In this document: positions 1 to 4,857 of the stretch, in pieces | How positions within the stretch are numbered: position 1 is the stretch's first letter | Layout: each line of letters begins with the position of its first letter | Origin: an uncultured Eubacteriales bacterium | GTDB taxonomy: Bacteria; Bacillota; Clostridia; Oscillospirales; Oscillospiraceae | Direction: 5' to 3' | DNA length: 5,574 nt | NCBI GenBank assembly: GCA_900554855.1 | Contig: USIZ01000104.1 | Coordinates: forward strand, 1-5,574 | Translations under genes and position numbers: made by a program | Notes under the pieces: generated by a model | Databases searched by the model: none | The model's input: only the letters and a program-made list of their open reading frames with translations | Told to the model about the DNA's origin: nothing

Positions 1-401
1 ACGGAAAATGCAACTGCCACAATCGTCGCAAAGGCCACGATCAGCTTATCCAAAGTTTTGCTGGGCACATGAGCCTCCAGCCACTGCTCGAACTTAGAGG
101 GTTCACTGTGCTCATCCTCGTCCGGGTAGAAATCAGCGGAATACATGAGCGCCTTGACGCCCTCCACCATGGTACCCAGAAAGGCAAATGCACCCCGGAT
201 AAACGGAATACCGAGAATCGGGTAATGCTCCTTCGTGAGTCTCAGTTCTTCGGTTTTGACCACCAGTTCGCCGTTCTGATCCCGGACAACAATGGACTGC
301 TTGTCCGGGCCGCGCATATAGATGCCCTCGATCAGCGCCTGACCGCCGATCGAGGTGCGAAAACCACCGGAGGATTGGTTGTTCTGCTTTTGTTCAGACA
401 T
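1..401 (-). CDS. yqhQ: YqhQ-like DUF1385 membrane protein, N-terminal part (cut by window edge)
   Basis: Reading the minus strand from ATG at 401 gives 133 codons with no stop before the left edge, so the 3' end is missing. Residues 17-32 read SIGGQALIEGIYMRGP, the signature of the DUF1385/YqhQ family (typical form IGGQAVIEGVMMR). A conserved stretch around residues 61-88 (PILGIPFIRGAFAFLG and following) also fits the family. A charged segment (YPDEDEHSE, 92-100) follows, and a hydrophobic segment begins near residue 120, probably a membrane helix that continues outside the window. YqhQ proteins are integral membrane proteins of Bacillota without a well-settled biochemical role, so I assign none. 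The start is supported by AAGGAAG (408-414) 6 nt upstream and by a promoter at 423-451. In many Clostridia this gene sits near prmC and prfA; that cannot be checked here. Family assignment is confident, function unknown. Confidence 0.9.
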   Translation of the reverse strand, partial: MSEQKQNNQSSGGFRTSIGGQALIEGIYMRGPDKQSIVVRDQNGELVVKTEELRLTKEHYPILGIPFIRGAFAFLGTMVEGVKALMYSADFYPDEDEHSEPSKFEQWLEAHVPSKTLDKLIVAFATIVAVAFS

Positions 402-422
402 AGCTTACTTCCTTACTAAGAT

Positions 423-451
423 AGTTTATCAAACATTCGTTCTATTTTCAA
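423..451 (-). promoter_or_regulatory. Sigma-A-type promoter of the yqhQ-like gene
   Basis: On the minus strand a -35 box TTGAAA (446-451) is separated by exactly 17 nt from a -10 box TAAACT (423-428). Transcription would start near 416, giving a leader of only about 15 nt that begins almost at the ribosome binding site AAGGAAG (408-414). The spacer between the kinase stop and this gene shows no terminator hairpin, so the gene may also receive read-through from the kinase operon. The -10 box is only a 4 of 6 match to TATAAT, hence moderate confidence. Confidence 0.5.
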
Positions 452-458
452 GAGGAAA

Positions 459-1967
459 TTATGCACTCTTTGTCTCGTCCGGCGTAGTTGGCGCAGGAGT
501 CGGCGTTGCGCTGGTCATGGGCAGCAGAATGGTGACCACACAGCCGTGGCCGTCCTTTGCATTATCAATGTCCAGCCGACCGCCGTGGCGCTGAATGATC
601 TCGTCGCAGACGGCCAGACCGATGCCATTGCCCCGCGCCTTGGAGGAACCCTTGTAGAACTTCTCCTTGACATGGGGCAGCTCCTCCTCAGGGATGCCGG
701 AACCGTAGTCCCGGATCACGATGGCCGCATACCCCTCTTCCTCTCCGATGGTGGTATCGATCCGCTTGCCGGAGCCGCCGTGCTTGGCCGCATTGTCCAA
801 CAGGTTAGAGAACACCTGCCGCAGCCGCTCCGGGTCGCCGGGCAGCGGCGGGAACTCCCGCTCCGGGTCGGTATAATTGAGCTCAATGCCCTCCTTTTTG
901 AAAAACTCACGATAGGTATACACTGCGTCCTCAAACTCCGCCTGAATGTCGATCATCTCAATATTCAGATTGAAGCGGCCGTCCTCGATGCGGCTGAATT
1001 CCAACAGCTCTTCCACCATCTTGGTCAGGCGGCGGGACTCGCTGACAATGATATTCAGGCCCTTTTTGAAGTCCTGGGCATTGTCCAGCTTGCCGGAGAT
1101 CAGCGTCTCGCCCCAGCCGTTGATAGCAGTGAGCGGCGTGCGCAGCTCATGGGAGACAGAGGAAATGAATTCCGATTTCATCTGCTCGTTCTGGCTGATC
1201 CGGGTGGACATATCGTTGATGGCGTCAATCAGGTCGCCGATCTCGTCGTCGTGCTCCTTTTCCAGCTGGATGCCGTAGTAACCAGAAGCAATGCGTTTGG
1301 CGGTATCCGTAATGCTGCCAAGCGGAGCGATGATGGAGCGGACAAAGTACATATTGACCAGATAGGTCAGTGCCATGACAAAGCTCGCCGCCGCAAGGCA
1401 GATCACCACGACCAGAATGATCTGGCGGTCCATCAAGCTCAGCGACGTCACCATGCGCAGCACGCCCTTGATCTCACCATTGTTGGTAATCGGGGCGGAC
1501 ACCGCCATGATCCGCTGGCCGGTAGCCGGGTCGGAACCGGTCCACGGGGATATCTTTCCCGTAGAGATCGCGTCAGTGATATCCGAAGTCTTTGGCTTAC
1601 TTCCGGAGGTCAGGCCGGAAGAGGAAAGGAATACGCTGGGCTCGGCCTCCACGGTCAGAAATTGCAGCTCCAGACTCCCCTTTTCATCGAAATCCCGCAC
1701 ATAGTATTCCGCCATGCGCTGGTACTCCGTCTCATTGGTGACATAGCTGGTGAAGAAGTCGCAGACGGTCTGCACTTTTGTCTCCAGTCCGGCGAGCATG
1801 GAGTTGAAATAGTAGTTGCTCAAAACGACGGAGAGCAGGATCACAATGGCAACCAGGATGCCGCTGACAGTCAGGAAGCTGTTGCGCAGCCAACGGTTTC
1901 GGATGCCGCGTCCGTGGTGGAGCCGGAGTTTTTTCTTTGCTGTTGTTACCTTTGCCACTTTTTCCAT
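459..1967 (-). CDS. Membrane sensor histidine kinase (HAMP, HisKA, HATPase), WalK/PhoR-like
   Basis: This gene encodes the sensor kinase of a two-component system; it should autophosphorylate on histidine and pass the phosphate to the regulator encoded just upstream. I prefer the ATG at 1967 (502 aa) because AAGGTGA (1973-1979) lies 5 nt before it. The ATG at 1994 would add 9 residues but has no Shine-Dalgarno. Numbering from the 1967 start: basic cytoplasmic start, TM1 about 32-53, extracytoplasmic domain about 54-181, TM2 about 182-206, HAMP about 207-261, HisKA with SHELRTP (phosphorylated His273), N box NLLDNAAKH (388-396), G1 DYGSGIP (420-426), F-box segment KEKFYKG (434-440) and G2 GNGIGLAV (446-453). 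All catalytic motifs are intact. The sensor domain ends with an AVSAPITNNGEIKGVLR-like strand pattern, suggesting a PAS-like/Cache fold (inference). The C-terminus carries a Thr/Pro-rich tail. The ligand cannot be told from sequence. Confidence 0.95.
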   Translation of the reverse strand: MEKVAKVTTAKKKLRLHHGRGIRNRWLRNSFLTVSGILVAIVILLSVVLSNYYFNSMLAGLETKVQTVCDFFTSYVTNETEYQRMAEYYVRDFDEKGSLELQFLTVEAEPSVFLSSSGLTSGSKPKTSDITDAISTGKISPWTGSDPATGQRIMAVSAPITNNGEIKGVLRMVTSLSLMDRQIILVVVICLAAASFVMALTYLVNMYFVRSIIAPLGSITDTAKRIASGYYGIQLEKEHDDEIGDLIDAINDMSTRISQNEQMKSEFISSVSHELRTPLTAINGWGETLISGKLDNAQDFKKGLNIIVSESRRLTKMVEELLEFSRIEDGRFNLNIEMIDIQAEFEDAVYTYREFFKKEGIELNYTDPEREFPPLPGDPERLRQVFSNLLDNAAKHGGSGKRIDTTIGEEEGYAAIVIRDYGSGIPEEELPHVKEKFYKGSSKARGNGIGLAVCDEIIQRHGGRLDIDNAKDGHGCVVTILLPMTSATPTPAPTTPDETKSA

Positions 1968-1972
1968 CCCGC

Positions 1973-1979
1973 TCACCTT
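1973..1979 (-). promoter_or_regulatory. Ribosome binding site that decides the kinase start
   Basis: AAGGTGA on the minus strand lies 5 nt before the ATG at 1967, within the first codons of the longer reading frame that begins at 1994. The sequence just before 1994 (TCCCGGCCGC) has no purine-rich Shine-Dalgarno match, so the internal ATG is the better start. Confidence 0.55.
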
Positions 1980-2004
1980 CTTTCCTTCTGTCATGCGGCC
2001 GGGA

Positions 2005-2691
2005 TCAGAAGCCCCACTTATAGCCGTAGCCCCAGACCGTCGTGATATAGGTCGGGCTGGTAGGATCGTCCTCCACCTTGATCCGCAGGCGGCGGATATT
2101 CACATCCACGATCTTGACCTCGCCATAGTAGTCCCGTCCCCAGACCGCCTCCAGAATCTCCTCCCGGGAGAGGGCCTTGCCCGGGTTGTCCATAAACAGC
2201 TTGATCACACTGTACTCCACCTGAGTCAGCTTGATGCGCACGCCGTTCTTCTCCAGGGTGCGGTTTCGGGTGTTCAGCAGGAAGGGCGGCTGGGAGATCT
2301 CACCGCTGTCTGCCGGGGCATCGCCGCCGGCACGGCGGTAGAGGGCATCCACCCGAGCCGTCAGCTCCGCCGGAGAGAAGGGCTTGGTCACATAGTCGTC
2401 CGCGCCGGTCATCAGGCCGGTCACCTTATCCATCTCCTGCGAGCGCGCAGTTAACATAATAATTCCGATTTTAGAATTATTTCCGCGAATGCGGCGGCAG
2501 ACCTCGAAGCCGTCGATGCCGGGCAGCATGACATCCAACAGTGCCACCTTGACATCCGGATTGCGCTTGAGCTTCTCCAGCGCCTCTTCCCCGCTGGCCG
2601 CCTCAATGGTATCATAGCCCGCCCGCTTCAGATTGATGACCACGAAGCTGCGGATATTATCTTCATCTTCCAGAACCAGTACTTTACGCAC
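2005..2691 (-). CDS. OmpR/PhoB-family response regulator
   Basis: A 228-residue response regulator of full normal length and probably the cytoplasmic partner of the downstream kinase. The receiver domain covers about residues 2-118: acidic pocket E8/D9, phosphorylated Asp53 (LLDVMLPG), switch Thr81 (MLTAR) and Lys103 (TKPF). After a linker at about 119-133, a winged-helix DNA-binding domain of the Trans_Reg_C type covers about 134-228, with LTQVEYSVIKLF, the recognition-helix region VDVNIRRLRIKVE and the wing TTVWGYGYKW near the end. The start codon is GTG, not ATG, and is well supported by GGAGGAGG (2699-2706) 7 nt upstream. It begins 24 nt after the lipoprotein gene stop and ends 37 nt before the preferred kinase start, so the three genes are very likely one transcript. 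Target genes cannot be deduced; autoregulation of the operon is common for this family but not shown here. Confidence 0.97.
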   Translation of the reverse strand: MRKVLVLEDEDNIRSFVVINLKRAGYDTIEAASGEEALEKLKRNPDVKVALLDVMLPGIDGFEVCRRIRGNNSKIGIIMLTARSQEMDKVTGLMTGADDYVTKPFSPAELTARVDALYRRAGGDAPADSGEISQPPFLLNTRNRTLEKNGVRIKLTQVEYSVIKLFMDNPGKALSREEILEAVWGRDYYGEVKIVDVNIRRLRIKVEDDPTSPTYITTVWGYGYKWGF

Positions 2692-2698
2692 GGGAATT

Positions 2699-2706
2699 CC
2701 TCCTCC
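2699..2706 (-). promoter_or_regulatory. Strong ribosome binding site for the response regulator (GTG start)
   Basis: GGAGGAGG on the minus strand, 7 nt before the GTG at 2691. It is the strongest ribosome binding site in the window and compensates for the non-ATG start. It lies in the 24-nt gap after the lipoprotein stop codon. Confidence 0.8.
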
Positions 2707-2715
2707 ATTATTGGA

Positions 2716-4116
2716 TCAGTTTACCGACCAGTCATTCAGGATCAGCTTGAAGCGCTCCACCAGCTCCCGGCGGCTCAGGCCGCAGGACCAGCCGCTGTCC
2801 ACAAACTCCGCGGAATAGGTCGCGTCCGCCGTCTGCGTGAGCAGGAAGCGCTCGCCGATCGTAGCGCGGCTGTCCCGATTGGAGCCGGTATTTTTCTGGA
2901 TCGTCAGGAAGGGTTCGGGCTGCTCACCCGGACTGCCCTGATGATAAAACGTGATGCTGCGCTCCACCGTGGCGCCTACATTCGTATCGCTGCGGCTGAC
3001 GAGCAAACCATTCATACAAGTGCCGTCCCAGCCGGTGAACCAGTTGTCCGGCAGGATCAGGTACCAGCCGTCGCTGGTGTTGTGATATGTGTAATTCACC
3101 GAACGTTCTGCGCCGTCCAGCGCGTACTGCACCCAATTCAGCACATAAGCTCCCTCGGAATGCTCCACATTGCCGTTGCTGCGCAGGGGAAGCGACATGG
3201 GCAGCTCTAGCACATTGTCGCTGTTGATGTCCCGGGGCTCTGCCAGCGCCAGATGCACCGTTGTGCTGTCTCCGCTCTGGGGATCCAGGGTCAGATTGGA
3301 CAGCCGCTTATTGACAACGCCAAGTACATCGGTCACCACACTGGAAGTGCTCTGCGCCGCAGAGCCGTTATTCCGCAGGAAGCTGGTCACATAGAGGGCC
3401 GGGTAGCTGTTGGTCAGGTAGTGATAGCGGACGGAGTCCAGCGAGTCGGCGTTAGCGGAGAGGCTCACCGAATTGATGCCCTTCATCGTGTCCTCAGACC
3501 AATCGTAATAGGTCGCCGTGCTACCGCCCGCATCATCAGAAGAATTCATCAAAATGGAAACGATCTCCTCCTGATTGTCCTGATCCATATCTTTGACGGC
3601 GTAACGGGTGTAATTGGAGGCCGTCATCAACTCGGTCACATTGCCGTTTTCAATCGAGTAGGCGGAGAGGACATAGACCGTGCTGGAAATGCGCCAGCCC
3701 ACGACCAGCTCCTTGGTGGGGGTGCCATTCAGCTGGCAGTAGACCACTGAGTTGATCATATCACCGTCGCCCGCAATGGTGCAGTACTGCGTGTAGCCGC
3801 CCTCGCCGTCCGCCTTGAAAATGCAGATCTTCAGCGGGTGCTCCTTGCCGGAGGTGTCCCGCAGAAAGGCCAGCGCCTCATCTACGCCGTCGCCGTCCAG
3901 ATCCTCCAGCTGGACGGACTGGGTATGGGAGCCGGAGATCGGCGCAGCATACTCATAGCCCATATTCAGCAGGGATTCCAGACTGGACTGAAGGCTTTTA
4001 TACTCCGGTGAAGGGTCGGGCAGGGCATAAAGCTCCTCCGGTGCGCGCAGTCCGCAGCCGGTCAGCGCCACTGCCAACGCCGCCGTCAGCAGCCCCAGCA
4101 GGATCCTCTTTCGCAT
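2716..4116 (-). CDS. Secreted lipoprotein with Asp-rich FG-GAP/VCBS-like loops, first gene of the two-component operon
   Basis: The preferred ATG at 4116 gives 466 aa that begin with a classic lipoprotein signal: MRKR, a hydrophobic core, then LTGC with the lipidated cysteine at residue 21. The ATG at 4152 would put 12 extra residues before this signal; the purine-rich GGGGGCGGAG just upstream of 4116 supports the shorter form. The mature protein should be anchored outside the membrane. Three loops resemble the DxDxDG-type calcium sites of FG-GAP/VCBS repeats: DLDGDGVDE (72-80), DMDQDNQEE (176-184) and DINSDNVLE (296-304), each followed by a short hydrophobic strand. This suggests a beta-rich, possibly propeller-like fold. 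The C-terminus is rich in aromatic residues and strands. I recognise no enzyme motif and no named family. Being first in a transcript with the regulator and kinase, it may act as an accessory sensor or be linked to the same envelope signal (inference). Confidence 0.88.
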   Translation of the reverse strand: MRKRILLGLLTAALAVALTGCGLRAPEELYALPDPSPEYKSLQSSLESLLNMGYEYAAPISGSHTQSVQLEDLDGDGVDEALAFLRDTSGKEHPLKICIFKADGEGGYTQYCTIAGDGDMINSVVYCQLNGTPTKELVVGWRISSTVYVLSAYSIENGNVTELMTASNYTRYAVKDMDQDNQEEIVSILMNSSDDAGGSTATYYDWSEDTMKGINSVSLSANADSLDSVRYHYLTNSYPALYVTSFLRNNGSAAQSTSSVVTDVLGVVNKRLSNLTLDPQSGDSTTVHLALAEPRDINSDNVLELPMSLPLRSNGNVEHSEGAYVLNWVQYALDGAERSVNYTYHNTSDGWYLILPDNWFTGWDGTCMNGLLVSRSDTNVGATVERSITFYHQGSPGEQPEPFLTIQKNTGSNRDSRATIGERFLLTQTADATYSAEFVDSGWSCGLSRRELVERFKLILNDWSVN

Positions 4117-4178
4117 TGCGCTCCGCCCCCTTTCGCATGCAAATGACTTCATTGGCCGCTTTACGGCTATTCTGATTT

Positions 4179-4187
4179 AGTATACCA
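4179..4187 (-). promoter_or_regulatory. Extended -10 promoter of the lipoprotein-regulator-kinase operon
   Basis: On the minus strand TGGTATACT matches the extended -10 form TGnTATAAT (5 of 6 in the hexamer). A good -35 box is absent at the usual spacing (TATCCA at 4202-4207 is the best, 3 of 6), which is common for extended -10 promoters. Transcription would begin near 4172, leaving a leader of about 55 nt to the preferred start at 4116. It is divergent from the tRNA promoter at 4258-4286. Confidence 0.5.
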
Positions 4188-4257
4188 TATGATGGTTGAA
4201 ATGGATAGACCAAAATGCCGGAAAAGAGGTGGGAATTTCTCCGCGCACAACTTTTTC

Positions 4258-4286
4258 TTGCCAAGCGGACAAAGTTCCTGTATAAT
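4258..4286 (+). promoter_or_regulatory. Near-consensus sigma-A promoter of tRNA-Leu
   Basis: TTGCCA (4258-4263), a 17-nt spacer and a perfect TATAAT (4281-4286). Predicted start is near 4293, about 10 nt before the mature tRNA 5' end, leaving a short leader for RNase P to remove. Strength and position fit a stable RNA gene. Confidence 0.85.
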
Positions 4287-4303
4287 AGTGGCTGGTCAAA
4301 TAT

Positions 4304-4390
4304 GCCGGTGTGATGGAATTGGTAGACGTAGTGGACTCAAAATCCACCGCCAGCGATGGCGTACCGGTTCGACTCCGGTCACCGGCACCA
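4304..4390 (+). tRNA. tRNA-Leu, anticodon CAA, CCA encoded
   Basis: A complete class II tRNA that reads UUG codons. The acceptor stem GCCGGTG (4304-4310) pairs fully with CACCGGC (4380-4386), followed by discriminator A and encoded CCA (4388-4390). The anticodon stem GTGGA (4331-4335) pairs with TCCAC (4343-4347), and the loop CTCAAAA places CAA at 4338-4340. The long variable arm (4348-4362) has a CGCC/GGCG stem, as expected for leucine. The T arm is ACCGG-TTCGACT-CCGGT (4363-4379). The D arm contains the usual GG of tRNA-Leu (TTGGTAGA). A73, the long variable arm and this anticodon together identify leucine. No other tRNA adjoins it, so it is a single-gene unit. Confidence 0.97.
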
Positions 4391-4435
4391 AAAGCAAGTG
4401 CTCCGAATGGAATCCGTTCGGAGCACTTGCTTTTT
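4390..4435 (+). terminator. Intrinsic terminator of tRNA-Leu, probably bidirectional
   Basis: A perfect 17-bp stem: AAAGCAAGTGCTCCGAA (4391-4407) pairs with TTCGGAGCACTTGCTTT (4417-4433) around a 9-nt loop, and the right arm runs into TTTTT (4431-4435). The stem starts immediately after the encoded CCA of the tRNA. Read on the minus strand, the same hairpin is followed by TTTT, so it could also stop transcription from the decayed transporter gene on the other side. Confidence 0.93.
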
Positions 4436-4463
4436 ATAATAACAATAATAATAGCATAAACCC

Positions 4464-4600
4464 TTATACCTTCGCCAGCATCATCAACGTTCCGGCGACG
4501 ATCAGCGCAAGACCGATGGCGGACTTTTGATACCGCACTTGGCCAGAACGGACGTCAGTCCGGCAAACAGCGCTGACCCAAACGCAAAGAGTACCCACAT
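4464..4600 (-). pseudogene. Internally deleted EamA/DMT-type small transporter remnant
   Basis: The minus strand from ATG at 4600 reads MWVLFAFGSALFAGLTSVLA followed by KCGI, the typical first membrane helix of single-domain EamA (drug/metabolite transporter) proteins of about 140 residues. After residue 24 or so this frame leaves the family and stops at about codon 33. In the +1-shifted frame the sequence KSAIGLALIVAGTLMML, the typical last helix, runs to a TAA at 4464. Head and tail therefore remain and roughly 90-95 codons between them are gone, with a frame change at the join near 4524-4534. Control signals are intact: promoter at 4671-4699 and a purine-rich AAAGGCGA upstream of the ATG. 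Only a single-helix peptide of about 32 residues could be made. The family assignment is from recalled sequence patterns; the deletion is inferred because no intact copy is present. Confidence 0.75.
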
Positions 4601-4670
4601 AACAGTCGCCTTTCTTTCCCGTTGCGTTGTTACGCGCAAACCACAAAAAATCGGTCGGTGTGTCATTCAG

Positions 4671-4699
4671 ATTATATTTTTATTGCAGATCAATTGCAA
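4671..4699 (-). promoter_or_regulatory. Near-consensus sigma-A promoter of the transporter remnant
   Basis: On the minus strand TTGCAA (4694-4699), a 17-nt spacer and a perfect TATAAT (4671-4676), preceded by an A-rich stretch. The predicted start near 4664 gives a leader of about 64 nt to the ATG at 4600. A short inverted repeat, TTGCA-N7-TGCAA (4683-4699), covers the -35 box and part of the spacer and could be an operator, though it is short enough to be chance. Confidence 0.75.
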
Positions 4700-4700
4700 G

Positions 4701-4815
4701 TAACGCAATGCTGACACCAAATGTCTGCGCCAACGTGGTGCCCTGCGCCGCAAAGTTTCTTCTCTCTTGCGGCCATAATAACAGGATCTCTTTCCGCCTG
4801 CCGGGTTTAAAGCAG
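4701..4815. other. Intergenic stretch with one hairpin and no supported gene
   Basis: Between the promoter of the transporter remnant and the terminator-like hairpin of the ABC gene I find no supported coding sequence. The only structure is a 7-bp inverted repeat, GCCGCAA (4747-4753) and TTGCGGC (4767-4773), around a pyrimidine-rich (plus strand) 13-nt loop. It has no T run on either side, so it is not a clear terminator. Its role is unknown. Confidence 0.4.
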
Positions 4816-4851
4816 CAAATTGCATCCCCGCTCCTGCGGAGATGCAATTTG
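4816..4851 (-). terminator. Terminator-like hairpin after the ABC permease gene
   Basis: CAAATTGCATC (4816-4826) pairs perfectly with GATGCAATTTG (4841-4851). Inside, CCGC (4828-4831) pairs with GCGG (4836-4839) around a TCCT loop, with a single C/A mismatch between the two stems. It begins 6 nt after the permease stop codon, the right place for a terminator. On the minus strand the tail after the stem is GCTGCTTT, a weak T run; on the plus strand the tail is TTTGTC. Confidence 0.7.
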
Positions 4852-4857
4852 TTTGTC

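Noticed and set aside
546..2045. A 499-codon open frame on the plus strand
   Set aside because: It lies wholly antisense to the kinase, whose frame encodes a complete set of histidine kinase motifs. The plus-strand product is low in recognisable pattern and rich in His, Gln and Arg, as expected of a shadow frame in GC-rich DNA.
1816..2454. A 212-codon open frame on the plus strand
   Set aside because: It is antisense to the kinase start and most of the response regulator, both well supported, and shows no domain.
4304..4390. tRNA-Leu as an integration site for a mobile element
   Set aside because: tRNA 3' ends are frequent attachment sites, but no integrase, no repeated copy of the tRNA 3' end and no foreign gene is visible in the window.
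4189..4530. A 113-codon open frame on the plus strand
   Set aside because: It runs through the tRNA-Leu promoter, the tRNA and its terminator, so it cannot be a real gene.
4622..4710. Inverted pair TTGCGTT (4622-4628) and AACGCAA (4704-4710)
   Set aside because: Seven matching bases about 75 nt apart are expected by chance and do not frame any element.
4691..4776. A possible small protein of about 28 residues starting MAAREKK (minus strand)
   Set aside because: There is no convincing ribosome binding site before the ATG at 4776, and it runs into the -35 region of the next promoter.
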